Source: Brevibacillus brevis (GTDB taxonomy: Bacteria; Bacillota; Bacilli; Brevibacillales; Brevibacillaceae). From it: DNA of 64,000 nt. The DNA is taken from contig NZ_CP030117.1 of the NCBI RefSeq assembly GCF_001039275.2, forward strand, positions 5,001,501 through 5,065,500. The letters are read 5' to 3'. Of the stretch, positions 35,491 to 43,658 are shown piece by piece (position 1 is the first letter of the stretch; every line of letters starts with the position of its first letter). The notes under the pieces are model-generated. The model was not told the origin of the DNA and searched no databases. It worked only from the letters and a program-made list of their open reading frames with translations. The translations under genes were made by a program, and so were the position numbers.

Positions 35491-36822
35491 CTACTGCTTC
35501 TTGAAGAAGTCATCCAGAACTTTTTGAATCCCTTGGTCTGTTTTCGTAATGAATTCATCCGTTCCGTATTTATCCATAAACAGCTCCGCCAGATTATCCG
35601 TGAACACCTTCACCCACTCGGTAAAGACAGCGTTGGTATCAATCGTGCCTGCGAACTCCAAGGTATCGAGGAACACTTTTTTGTTTTCCGGCTTCGTGGC
35701 TGGGTTTAGGAACATTTCGGAATTCGCCACTGATTTTTTCACTGGAATGGCTTCCCCTACTTCTGTCCACTCTTTTTGTGCTTCATCTGATGTCGTCCAG
35801 TAGGTGATCCATTCTTTAGCGGCCTTGACCTTCTCTTCCTCTGCTTTTTTATTGATGACCCATGAGTTGGCGATTACGGGTGCGAAGCGTTTGCCGTCCG
35901 GTCCTTTTGGCATAGGAGCGACATCGTAATTCAACCCTGCACCATTCATCGAGGTTGTTGCTGCGTAAATATCGATTTGCATCGCCACAGCCCCGCTCAA
36001 AAACGCTTTGAAGTTGCTTTGGAACGCCTTCAAATCAGCAGGATTCGGGAATAGCTTGCGCTGCATGCCGTCTACCATCCACTCGACCGCTTTTTTGTTC
36101 TCCGGGCTGTTGATAATCGATTTTGTCAACGTCGGGTCCAGTACCCCGCCCCCATACGCTTTCAAGATGTTAAACGCACCGCGTGAGCTACCGAAAAACG
36201 CGAAGCCGTACTGCTTCACTGATTTTTTATCAAAAGCAGGATCGTCTGCATTTTTCCCGTTGGCATCGAGGGTCAGCTTGACAGAAGCCGCCTTCAAATC
36301 ATCCCAGGTCCAGTCAGCCGTAGGATATGGCACGCCCGCTTTGTCGAACAAATCCTTGTTGTAGAAAAGGGCTCCGACCTGGATGCCCTGCGGCACACCC
36401 CAATACTTCCCCTCGGAGTCTTTGTTGAACTCCAGACCGTTGAGCTCATCTTTGCTAATTTCTTTCGTGACGTAGTCGGTGATGTCGAGAATCGCGCCAC
36501 GTTGGGCGTAACCAAATACTTTTGTCCCGTCGCTCTGCCAAAGATCAGGCGCATTCCCGGCCGCGATCTGAGTCGTCAGCTTTTGATAGAAGTCATCATA
36601 AGGAGCGGTCATCGTTTTAATTTTGATGTGCGGATGTGATTGTTCGAATTTTGCAATAATTTCTTCCATCTTTTTCTTCGTGGGCGGATCAGAGCTGTAG
36701 CCCATATACAATTCGACTTTGTCCCCCTGCTGTGTGGAGGACTGGCTACTACATCCGGAAATAAGCAATGCCGCGGCTAAGCCAATCAAACCGAGTACTG
36801 AGAGAAACCTTTTCTTTTTCAT
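35491..36822 (-). CDS. Sugar-binding lipoprotein of an ABC importer
   Basis: A 443-residue extracellular solute-binding protein (family 1). The signal MKKKRFLSVLGLIGLAAALL is followed by the lipobox ISGC, predicting a lipid-anchored protein outside the cell. Family features are VELYMGYSSDPPTKKKMEEI near the mature N-terminus, the GNAPDLWQSDG segment and the LFYNKDLFDKAGV motif. GGGGAGG precedes the ATG at 36822. It is the first transport gene of the operon and defines the substrate, probably an amino-sugar oligosaccharide from peptidoglycan. Confidence 0.93.
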   Translation of the reverse strand: MKKKRFLSVLGLIGLAAALLISGCSSQSSTQQGDKVELYMGYSSDPPTKKKMEEIIAKFEQSHPHIKIKTMTAPYDDFYQKLTTQIAAGNAPDLWQSDGTKVFGYAQRGAILDITDYVTKEISKDELNGLEFNKDSEGKYWGVPQGIQVGALFYNKDLFDKAGVPYPTADWTWDDLKAASVKLTLDANGKNADDPAFDKKSVKQYGFAFFGSSRGAFNILKAYGGGVLDPTLTKSIINSPENKKAVEWMVDGMQRKLFPNPADLKAFQSNFKAFLSGAVAMQIDIYAATTSMNGAGLNYDVAPMPKGPDGKRFAPVIANSWVINKKAEEEKVKAAKEWITYWTTSDEAQKEWTEVGEAIPVKKSVANSEMFLNPATKPENKKVFLDTLEFAGTIDTNAVFTEWVKVFTDNLAELFMDKYGTDEFITKTDQGIQKVLDDFFKKQ

Positions 36823-36994
36823 GGAAAACCTCCCCAATTGCATGAAGTAAAAAAACTTGCATAGCTAATGATATTTCTAAACGCCTAACATACTACTAGG
36901 CACATGTGGATACGGTGAAGGTAAGGGACTCTTTATTGACTGGTAAGGATAAAAGGATAAAGGCAGAAGTTTGTGTATTCTCAGGAGGATTTGC

Positions 36995-37843
36995 TTATTT
37001 GTATTGCTCCCGAACAGCTTTACGCGTCTGGCGCAAGTACGCAGCAGAGACGTCGTAATTTTTGGCAGCAACACCTCTAAACAAGATGTCGATCACATTG
37101 AGTTGTGCGATTCGTGAGGAAGTGGCGGCACTGCGTTCATCCGCTTCTGTTGAAAACGTGGTTAAGTGAAGATCCACGCATTCCGCCAAGGAGTTCGTGC
37201 CGTATTTGGTAATGCCGATGGTCACAGCACCCGATTTGCGGGCTTGTTTCATCGTGGTTATGATCTGCGAGGTTTCCCCCGAATTTGAGATGCCAACTGC
37301 CACATCACCAGCCGTCAAGGTGACTGCCGAAGTAAGCTGCAAGTGGGAATCCGAATGGGCGGTGCACATTTTATTGATGCGTAAAAATTTATGTTGGGCA
37401 TCCTGGGCAACCAATTGCGAAGCACCCACTCCGTAAAAATCAATCCGAGTGGCTCGGAACAGCTCTCCAATCGCCTTCTCCACTGCTTCTGTATCCAAAA
37501 TTTTGATCGTTTCCCGCAAGGAGAGGATGTTGTTGAGCGAAACCGATTCAATCAAGGTGTACATATCAGCATCGGGAAGAATCTCTTTGTATTCATCCTG
37601 AGCGGTAGACGATTGCAGATCACCCGCTATTCTGATTTTCAACTCCTGAAAACCATCTACACCGATACTTTTGCACATGCGTATGATGGCAGCTTGGCTG
37701 GATTCGCTTCTTTCCGCGAGCTCCTTGATGGAAAGACGAATCACCTCATCCGGATTGGCTAAGATGTAATGCGCAGCGTTTTGTTCAGAACGCTTGATAT
37801 TGTGCAACGATTCGCGGATGCGCAGCAACCCGCCATTCAACAC
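36995..37843 (-). CDS. MurR/RpiR-family transcriptional regulator
   Basis: A 282-residue regulator with an N-terminal helix-turn-helix (IKELAERSESSQAAIIRMCK) and a C-terminal SIS domain (about 105-250; FYGVGASQLVAQDAQHKFLR, GDVAVGISNSGETSQIITTM) that senses a sugar phosphate. In B. subtilis the homologue MurR controls MurNAc uptake and binds MurNAc-6-P. The start is GTG at 37843 or TTG at 37840, both behind AAAGGGGTGG; an ATG at 37864 has no site. It heads the operon with the sugar importer, nagZ and murQ. Confidence 0.9.
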   Translation of the reverse strand: MLNGGLLRIRESLHNIKRSEQNAAHYILANPDEVIRLSIKELAERSESSQAAIIRMCKSIGVDGFQELKIRIAGDLQSSTAQDEYKEILPDADMYTLIESVSLNNILSLRETIKILDTEAVEKAIGELFRATRIDFYGVGASQLVAQDAQHKFLRINKMCTAHSDSHLQLTSAVTLTAGDVAVGISNSGETSQIITTMKQARKSGAVTIGITKYGTNSLAECVDLHLTTFSTEADERSAATSSRIAQLNVIDILFRGVAAKNYDVSAAYLRQTRKAVREQYK

Positions 37844-37868
37844 GAAACCACCCCTTTTGCCCATGAAT

Positions 37869-37886
37869 TTGTTAAGCGCTTACAAA
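37869..37886. promoter_or_regulatory. cre-like palindrome upstream of the RpiR operon
   Basis: The sequence TTGTTAAGCGCTTACAAA contains the exact palindrome TAAGCGCTTA (37873-37882) and differs from a CcpA cre site by one inserted A. It lies about 30 bp upstream of the regulator start. It may bind CcpA or the RpiR regulator itself. Confidence 0.5.
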
Positions 37887-38114
37887 CGAGTGTGACTTTG
37901 GTAAATGATTACATATTTTGTATTATAGACACTTGAAATAAAATATCAATATGAATTGTCAGATTTGAAATAAAATTTCAAAACTATTTTTCGACACTTT
38001 CTCCCTTTGTTCGTCCTGTAATAAATTTTTCACAATTTATACCGTTACTTTTACGAATCTCTTTCCGTATTAATCCATGTACACCCAATTGACAATTAAT
38101 GGGGATGATCAAAA

Positions 38115-38747
38115 ATGACCAAGCGTAAGGCACTAGCATTCACCCTGATAGCGACACTCCTTTTGCCAAACACACCTGTTCTGTCAAACGAAGCCGCAGC
38201 AGCCTCTTCCCACAAAGCGAAAGCAACTGTAACTGCGAGCAAGATAGAAGAGCTTTCCATAAAAGATCTGAATCAAAAAGCAAAAGCGACTCTGAATCAC
38301 ATCAAAGAAGTCATCCCTGACCTGAAGAACTATCACATCACCTCCCTCTTAAAAGAGAACGTCGTCACCACCTCGGGTCCTATCGAACGTCTCGAAGTAA
38401 TCTTGTCGAGCACACCGGAGGGTACTGCCCCAGACTTCGGAGTTGTCCATGTAAACGCAAGTACAGGAGAGCTGATCGGTGTCGCCATCCAAAACGGACT
38501 TCCCTCTTCGAAAGAAGTTTTAGGTGATGAGAAAGCGATCAAAAAAGGCAAGGAACATCTCAAACTTTTGTTTGGAAAACAGGCAGAAAAATACAAGTTC
38601 TCACAGATCCAGACCTCTACTGTCCAGGATAACAAGACACAGATTCTTGTCATTTACACTTCCCCGGATCATTACATCAACGTAACCATGGATCGTGCCG
38701 GAAAATTAAAGGCTATCCAAAAAGACATCTATCCCAAAACAGAATGA
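38115..38747 (+). CDS. Secreted protein of unknown function
   Basis: A 210-residue protein with a Sec signal peptide (MTKRKALAFTLIATLLLPNT, likely cleaved after the AAA-rich stretch near residue 30). The mature part contains FGVVHVNASTGELIGVAIQN and HYINVTMDRAGKLKAIQKDI, which look like PepSY/YcdB-type beta hairpins. There are no cysteines. GGGGATGA precedes the ATG. Monocistronic with its own terminator. A peptidase-propeptide-like or inhibitor role is possible but unproven. Confidence 0.65.
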   Translation: MTKRKALAFTLIATLLLPNTPVLSNEAAAASSHKAKATVTASKIEELSIKDLNQKAKATLNHIKEVIPDLKNYHITSLLKENVVTTSGPIERLEVILSSTPEGTAPDFGVVHVNASTGELIGVAIQNGLPSSKEVLGDEKAIKKGKEHLKLLFGKQAEKYKFSQIQTSTVQDNKTQILVIYTSPDHYINVTMDRAGKLKAIQKDIYPKTE

Positions 38748-38754
38748 GTCCAAT

Positions 38755-38785
38755 TAAAAAGAGACGGTTCAGCCGTCTCTTTCTT
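38755..38785 (+). terminator. Terminator of the secreted-protein gene
   Basis: GAGACGG and CCGTCTC form a 7-bp stem with a 5-nt loop, followed by TTTCTT. Confidence 0.9.
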
Positions 38786-38800
38786 GATGCTACGAAACCA

Positions 38801-38830
38801 ACCTTACAACCCTGTAATATTTCGTAAGGT
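38801..38830. promoter_or_regulatory. Nested inverted repeats upstream of the PAP2 phosphatase
   Basis: ACCTTAC (38801-38807) and GTAAGGT (38824-38830) are exact inverted copies 16 bp apart. Inside lies a second repeat, TTACA-N4-TGTAA. The element is 70 bp before the phosphatase start codon and is a candidate operator. Confidence 0.4.
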
Positions 38831-38899
38831 AAATCAATTTCCCATTTTTCTCTTATCGATTACGATTCTCCTGTTACATGTAAAGGAGGATCACCAAAA

Positions 38900-39499
38900 A
38901 TGAATGGCATGGAAATCAACATTCACTACTTTCGCTTGATTAATGACTTGGGGAAAGAGTATCCGGCTCTGAATCCCGTGGCTTTTTACGTAGCGGAATA
39001 TACGGTGTTTATTCTGACGTTGAGTGCTTTGGTGTACTGGTTTACGAGAAAACATGAGAATCGCATCATGGTCCTTTGTGCGACGTTTACGTTTGTCATC
39101 GCTGAGCTATTCGGGAAAGTAGCCGGCAGCTTACATGCGAATAATCAGCCATTTGCAGAGCTTGCGAACGTCAATCAATTGGTTCAAAAAGCAGTCGACA
39201 ATTCGTTTCCCAGCGACCATACGATCCTGTTTTTTTCCTTTTGCATGACCTACTGGCTTTTTAGAAAGACGACGGGGCCACTCTGGATGCTACTTGCTGC
39301 TTGTGTCGGTCTTTCTCGCATTTTGGTAGGTGTTCATTATCCGGCAGATGTCATCGTGGGTGCCCTGATCAGCATTGGGTCTGCCTTGGCCGTCTATATG
39401 ATCGTGCCAAGATTGAGTTTTGTCCATACTTTACTTGCTTTCTATGAAAAAGGAGAGCAAGCGATCTTGCCTGCCAAATCGAAGACGAGAGACTTTTGA
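38900..39499 (+). CDS. PAP2-family undecaprenyl-diphosphatase (BcrC-like)
   Basis: A 199-residue membrane phosphatase with five to six helices. The three phosphatase motifs are GKVAGSLHANNQPF (C1-like), DNSFPSDHTILFF (PSDH, C2) and GLSRILVGVHYPADVIVGA (SR-X5-H, C3). This is the layout of BcrC/YwoA, which recycles undecaprenyl pyrophosphate to the monophosphate and confers bacitracin tolerance. AAAGGAGG precedes the ATG. Monocistronic, convergent with the SDR gene. Confidence 0.88.
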   Translation: MNGMEINIHYFRLINDLGKEYPALNPVAFYVAEYTVFILTLSALVYWFTRKHENRIMVLCATFTFVIAELFGKVAGSLHANNQPFAELANVNQLVQKAVDNSFPSDHTILFFSFCMTYWLFRKTTGPLWMLLAACVGLSRILVGVHYPADVIVGALISIGSALAVYMIVPRLSFVHTLLAFYEKGEQAILPAKSKTRDF

Positions 39500-39506
39500 T
39501 TCATTG

Positions 39507-40406
39507 CTACGTTTCTGTTATCGTTCCACCATTGACATGCAATACCTGGCCCGTGACATATCCCGAATCATCCGAGGCCAGGTAGACATAGGTCGGAGCC
39601 AGCTCAAACGGCTGCCCTGCGCGACGCATCGGTGTGTCGACACCCAAGGTCGTGATGTACTCTGCGGAATAGCTGGATACTTGCAACGGCGTCCAGATTG
39701 GACCGGGAGCAACTGCATTCACCCTGATGCCTTGCTTGACCAATTGAAGGGACAAGGAGCGGGTAAAGGAGACGATGGCCCCTTTGGTTGCTGAATAATC
39801 AACCAATTGCGGATGACCAGCATAAGCAGTAACCGATGCCGTACTAATGATGGAACTGCCTGGCTGCAAATGCGGCAATGCCTCTTGGGTGATGTAAAAA
39901 AGGGGGAAAAGGTTGGTGCGAAACGTGTCTTCCAGTTGCTCGCGGCTTATATGGAGGATGCTTTCTTGTGGAAACTGTACGCCTTGATTCAATACAAGCA
40001 CATCCAATTTGCCAAAACAGCCAACCGTTTGGCGTACCACCTCCCGACACCAAGCCTCGTCGCGCAAGTCTCCCGGCAGCAGCAAACATTGCCCTCCGTA
40101 ATACTCAACGACTTGCTTGGTCTCCTCGGCGTCGATGTGCTCATCCAAATAAGGAATCGCTACAACTGCCCCCTCCTTCGCAAACGCAACGGCTACAGCA
40201 CGGCCAATCCCGCTATCTCCACCCGTTATAATCGCTACCTTTCCCCGAAGCTTTCCGCTTCCGATATAGTGAGGATTATCGAAAATCGGCCGCGGGACCA
40301 TCAAGTATTCCATCCCCGGTTGTCGATCCTGATGCTGCGGCGGAAACGTGAGGGGAGTCTCTTCGCAAGTAGTCTTGTAACTGTAATATGGGTATCTCGG
40401 ATACAT
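39507..40406 (-). CDS. Short-chain dehydrogenase/reductase
   Basis: A 299-residue NAD(P)-dependent SDR with an N-terminal extension of about 50 residues rich in Tyr and Pro. The cofactor motif is TGGDSGIGRAVAVAFAKEG (about 61-79), the NAG motif appears as LNQGV, and the active site has Ser in STASVTAYAGH and YSATKG. It ends with the usual GGTITET tail. The extended N-terminus matches the YhdF/YhxC general-stress subgroup of Bacillus. AGGAGG precedes the ATG. Substrate unknown. Confidence 0.92.
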   Translation of the reverse strand: MYPRYPYYSYKTTCEETPLTFPPQHQDRQPGMEYLMVPRPIFDNPHYIGSGKLRGKVAIITGGDSGIGRAVAVAFAKEGAVVAIPYLDEHIDAEETKQVVEYYGGQCLLLPGDLRDEAWCREVVRQTVGCFGKLDVLVLNQGVQFPQESILHISREQLEDTFRTNLFPLFYITQEALPHLQPGSSIISTASVTAYAGHPQLVDYSATKGAIVSFTRSLSLQLVKQGIRVNAVAPGPIWTPLQVSSYSAEYITTLGVDTPMRRAGQPFELAPTYVYLASDDSGYVTGQVLHVNGGTITET

Positions 40407-40558
40407 GGAAAATACCTCCTGTTACGAATTCAGTCGATATCGCCATGATATTCGCCTACCCTTCTTGGTGTGCGTTGTGTACGCCATCAAGGGCACAACA
40501 TGGAAGGAAAATATCATGTATGTATGACATGACCTTTTCCCAAGGTGGAAGCTACCAT

Positions 40559-40909
40559 TTATGAGGTAATCATCTTGATGAACTGAAGAATAAGTGGAAC
40601 TCCTTGTACAGGAATGTCACTCAGAATCAAAACTCCCGGCTGGACAGTGTATACATTGGGAGGTTGTAGCATTCCATTGATGAAAAGATTCACAATAGAA
40701 ACTTCATTCGGGTCCAGTATCCCGGAAGTACTGAATAAGATGACAGCATCACTGTTGGTATACATGTTTTTGACTCCATCTGAAATTGCTGTATACTGAT
40801 AGGTTTCTGTTCGTATTAAACCAGGCGTACATGGGCATGGGGGGCAGGGCGGCACGATTTGCAGACTCTGTCTCCTCACTGTGTATGACTGTGTGACATA
40901 GTGCCTCAT
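40559..40909 (-). CDS. DUF4183 family protein
   Basis: A 116-residue protein starting at the ATG at 40909 (AAAGGACG upstream). A Cys/Pro-rich segment IVPPCPPCPCTPG near residue 20 is followed by the DUF4183 core: a strand region YTNSDAVILFSTSG and the signature VNLFINGMLQPPNVYTVQPG ending PLILQFI. The family is found in spore formers and often near spore-surface genes. It lies 77 bp downstream of a second DUF4183 gene. Spore-surface localisation is inference. Confidence 0.82.
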   Translation of the reverse strand: MRHYVTQSYTVRRQSLQIVPPCPPCPCTPGLIRTETYQYTAISDGVKNMYTNSDAVILFSTSGILDPNEVSIVNLFINGMLQPPNVYTVQPGVLILSDIPVQGVPLILQFIKMITS

Positions 40910-40986
40910 GAAATCACTCGTCCTTTCTCGAAATGCTTCGAACCCCAGGCACATTCTATCCACCTGGGGCCACCATCCTATTCACC

Positions 40987-41271
40987 TTAGTTAACGACAA
41001 ACTCTACAACTACGGGTGTACCATCATTTTCGGCATCTCCATCTGGAATCGTAATCGCTGTCGTTGTCATTGTGGAAGTATTACCTGCCTGGATTACCCC
41101 GTTAATGTAGAGATTGTAAAAAGCATACGTACCAGGAAATGCAGTCGCAGCAGCGCCCGCATCATTGGTAAAGGCTGTTGCCGCAATGGCAAACGTAGCA
41201 CCAGTACCAGTTCCAGCACCCATGGTAGACGTAAATCTCAATGAGGTTAAATACGGTTTCACAATCGGCAC
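40987..41271 (-). CDS. DUF4183 family protein
   Basis: A 94-residue protein starting with GTG at 41271 behind AGGAGG. It is rich in Ala, Gly and Thr (MGAGTGTGATFAIAATAF) and carries the DUF4183 core FYNLYINGVIQAGNTSTMTT ending PVVVEFVVN. No cysteine and no signal peptide. Paired with the neighbouring paralogue; both are likely made late in sporulation, which is inference from the family. Confidence 0.78.
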   Translation of the reverse strand: MPIVKPYLTSLRFTSTMGAGTGTGATFAIAATAFTNDAGAAATAFPGTYAFYNLYINGVIQAGNTSTMTTTAITIPDGDAENDGTPVVVEFVVN

Positions 41272-41387
41272 TTAGAACACCTCCTCCTCTATTTAATCCC
41301 TACTAGTAAATGATTGGTTTCATAAGATTGAAACCGACAAATGACTGCAGAAACCTGCACATTTTTCCTCAAAAGAATATAATTGGA

Positions 41388-41426
41388 AAATAAAATCACC
41401 CTCCCACTTTTACCAGTAGAAGGGCG
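41388..41426 (-). terminator. Terminator of the molybdoenzyme/hemerythrin operon
   Basis: An 8-9 bp stem with G-U pairs (CGCCCTTC with GGGAGGGTG on the minus strand) is followed by TTTTATTTT just past the hemerythrin stop. It closes the seven-gene unit. Confidence 0.7.
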
Positions 41427-41435
41427 ACATGATTT

Positions 41436-41978
41436 CTAATCCTGAAACAGTACTCGCAACTGCTCTTTCTCTGCGTCACTCAATACGTATTCTGCCATCG
41501 GAAACAGCACACTCTCTTCTTTAAAAAAATGTTCCATGAGTATTTCTATTGACTTCAGCAAATGAATGTGGACAGCTTCTACTTCAACAGGCTCAGACTT
41601 TTCCATTTCAACGATTCGCATGAATGACATCAGGCTTTCATGAATGAGATCATGCTCTTCCTCCATGACAGCAATCGGTCCCATCTCCCGTTCGATATAG
41701 TTAGCCATCAGAGGATACAGGTCTTCTTCCTCGCGTCTGGAGTGTTTCTCCAGTTCTGCCCGAAACAAGGACGCCAGCTCATGAAGCTCTGTTAAGCCTT
41801 TCTTTCTTTTCGTAGGTTCGGCAGTAGATTTCAGGCTATTTGCTAGATGTACGAGATCGTTCATCTGCTCAGCTAATGATTGGTGCTCGTCTTTCAATTT
41901 TTCCAGAGCTGGACACAGCTTCCTTCGCCCCTCAAACTCCTGCATCATCCCCATACATCCTATAGGCGGTGGTCCCAT
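41436..41978 (-). CDS. Hemerythrin-domain protein
   Basis: A 180-residue four-helix protein with a di-iron site pattern: His32 in DEHQSL, His79 and Glu83 in EKHSRREEEDLYP, His109 in EEEHDLIHES, and His150/Glu154 in EHFFKEESVLFP. The N-terminus has a CMGMM segment. Bacterial members sense or bind O2 or NO, or repair iron clusters. It lies 27 bp after a small unknown gene at the end of the Fnr-controlled molybdoenzyme operon, which favours an O2/NO role. Confidence 0.9.
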   Translation of the reverse strand: MGPPPIGCMGMMQEFEGRRKLCPALEKLKDEHQSLAEQMNDLVHLANSLKSTAEPTKRKKGLTELHELASLFRAELEKHSRREEEDLYPLMANYIEREMGPIAVMEEEHDLIHESLMSFMRIVEMEKSEPVEVEAVHIHLLKSIEILMEHFFKEESVLFPMAEYVLSDAEKEQLRVLFQD

Positions 41979-42005
41979 TACAATCCCTCCATCTACGAGT
42001 GGAAG

Positions 42006-42323
42006 TTAGTTACCAAAAGAAATATGGTACGCTAGCTGTCCCCGATCGTCCCTAGCAACCATTCGAATACAATCATCCTCTTGCGAAAAAACAACAGGTC
42101 CATTCTGGATGGGAATCGCAACAAACTGGCAAGGATTAAAATAGAGTCGCAGATGCTCCTCATCCTCCGTGATCTCCCATTTTGCCAGTTGCCTTTCCAA
42201 GAGAGCCGGACTGTGTGGTTCGGCATCATCCGCTACATCTTGAATGAGTATCCCCATTTTTTTATCCACCAAGGAAGGCAGCTCCTGGTGAAGCTCGGCA
42301 ATCGTTCTCTTACTAGGATTCAT
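42006..42323 (-). CDS. Small soluble protein in the molybdoenzyme operon, unknown
   Basis: A 105-residue acidic protein (MNPSKRTIAELHQELPSLVD; LRLYFNPCQFVAIPIQNGPV). One cysteine, no metal motif, no membrane helix. It lies between a small membrane protein gene and the hemerythrin gene with gaps of about 28 bp on each side, so it is almost certainly part of the operon. It may be an assembly factor or chaperone for the complex, but nothing in the sequence proves this. Confidence 0.7.
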   Translation of the reverse strand: MNPSKRTIAELHQELPSLVDKKMGILIQDVADDAEPHSPALLERQLAKWEITEDEEHLRLYFNPCQFVAIPIQNGPVVFSQEDDCIRMVARDDRGQLAYHISFGN

Positions 42324-42351
42324 GGCAACTGATCACTCTTCCTTCCCCGGA

Positions 42352-42555
42352 TTATTTCCCTTGTTCTCTTCGATCTCGCTGGTCTTTTCTCAATACCATC
42401 CATGCCAGTGGGAACAACACTACCGTTGCACCGCTGAGCAATAGCACCTCCATATACCGCTGTGCAAAATACATATTGACTGTGTACTGGGTGCACACAA
42501 TGCTGGCGAACAAGATCAGTGCTAATAGGATGACACCTCTATAGCTGCTCTTCAT
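42352..42555 (-). CDS. Small two-helix membrane protein
   Basis: A 67-residue protein with two hydrophobic helices (about 8-27 and 36-53) and a basic tail (RKDQRDRREQGK). Its start overlaps the end of the Rieske gene by 17 bp, which points to translational coupling. No family is recognised. It may be a small subunit or anchor of the membrane complex (inference). Confidence 0.7.
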   Translation of the reverse strand: MKSSYRGVILLALILFASIVCTQYTVNMYFAQRYMEVLLLSGATVVLFPLAWMVLRKDQRDRREQGK

Positions 42556-43072
42556 ATCTCTTCACCCCTACAGCGTATACGGCTCCATCTTTCTCTTGAA
42601 GCACAATTTCCGGAAGTGGTCTTCTTGGAGGACCAGCGAGCGGCTTACCTGTGGCGATATCAAATTTCCCATGATGGCAAGGACATAGCAGCTCTTTCTC
42701 ATCTCGGTCCCAAAATACCGGACAACGCAGGTGGGTACATGCATTTTGATACGCCTTATATTCCTTTTCCTTCACATATACGAACAACGCGCTGTCATGC
42801 TCTCCTGGATAGTTAAACTCAATCGCATCTCCGGGTTTTATATCGCTGAGATTCGCGATTTTTTGTGTGGGATACGACTTGCTGGATGAACTCATCAGCT
42901 CCTTGGCAGCTAATGCCCCCCATGGCAGAGTAGATGCCGCGAAAAGACCGGCTGCTCCTACCATTGTTTTCATAAAGCTCCGTCGATCCAGACTACGCTC
43001 ATTGGAACGATTGATGTTATGTGTATAATTGTCATCCTTCAACGGAATTGGGCGGTTTTTCTCGTTCTCCAT
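42539..43072 (-). CDS. Tat-exported Rieske iron-sulfur protein
   Basis: A 177-residue protein. A Tat signal LDRRSFMKTMVGAAGLFAAS (about 28-50) directs a folded protein to the outer face, where the helix may remain as an anchor. The Rieske domain has box 1 CTHLRC and box 2 CPCHHG with two Cys and two His binding a [2Fe-2S] cluster, then the Pro loop GPPRRPLP. This is like the Rieske subunits of cytochrome bc complexes and of archaeal-type nitrate reductases. It lies 16 bp after the ferredoxin gene. Confidence 0.92.
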   Translation of the reverse strand: MENEKNRPIPLKDDNYTHNINRSNERSLDRRSFMKTMVGAAGLFAASTLPWGALAAKELMSSSSKSYPTQKIANLSDIKPGDAIEFNYPGEHDSALFVYVKEKEYKAYQNACTHLRCPVFWDRDEKELLCPCHHGKFDIATGKPLAGPPRRPLPEIVLQEKDGAVYAVGVKRYEEQL

Positions 43073-43088
43073 AAGGTATTTCTCCCCT

Positions 43089-43658
43089 CTAGAATAGCTT
43101 CTGTTTGCCCTGCAGAATGCCAGGCAGGCTAATTTTCACATTGGTTTCGCCTTCGAGCACATCCGGGTCGTGGCTGGCAGTCCATTTGCCATTGGCCAAA
43201 GGAATCTGTGCCCGCTTTTCTTCCAGCTCTGCTTCCTCCATCCACTGCAAGGTGTTTGTCGGGCAAACCGAAGCGCACATCGGCGGGATTCCCTCTTTCG
43301 TACGGTCGTAGCATAGATCACACTTGTACATGAGATTCTGTTCTTCATCAAATTTGGGAATCCCATAGGGGCAGGCAATCGTACAATTTTGACAACCGAT
43401 GCATTTCTCTACCAAAGCTGACAATACGGCCCCATTATCTGCGATTTGAATCGCCTGAGCAGGACAGCTACGGGCACAAGCAGGATTGACACAATGGAAG
43501 CACATGAGAGGAATCGTTTGTCTGTTGATAAACGGGTCCACATCCAGTACGTAGTTTCGGTTTCGGTTGTCGTGACCTCCACACTGTGTACACGCCGCCA
43601 AGCAGCTTCGACACCCGATGCAATTATCCATTTCGATGTATAAGACTTGTTTACCCAT
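43089..43658 (-). CDS. Four-cluster ferredoxin-type electron-transfer subunit
   Basis: A 189-residue protein with four groups of four cysteines for [4Fe-4S] clusters: CIGCRSCLAAC, CFHCVNPACARSCP, CIGCQNCTIACP and CDLCYDRTKEGIPPMCASVC. This is the DmsB/NrfC/FdhB pattern, in which the subunit passes electrons between a membrane quinol site and a molybdoenzyme. The ATG at 43658 has GGAGG upstream and overlaps the stop of the molybdoenzyme gene (ATGGGTAA). No signal peptide is present. Confidence 0.94.
   Translation of the reverse strand: MGKQVLYIEMDNCIGCRSCLAACTQCGGHDNRNRNYVLDVDPFINRQTIPLMCFHCVNPACARSCPAQAIQIADNGAVLSALVEKCIGCQNCTIACPYGIPKFDEEQNLMYKCDLCYDRTKEGIPPMCASVCPTNTLQWMEEAELEEKRAQIPLANGKWTASHDPDVLEGETNVKISLPGILQGKQKLF

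Noticed and set aside
39807..40448. Plus-strand open frame of about 213 codons
   Set aside because: Antisense to the SDR gene, whose motifs are intact; no ribosome site and no recognisable domain.
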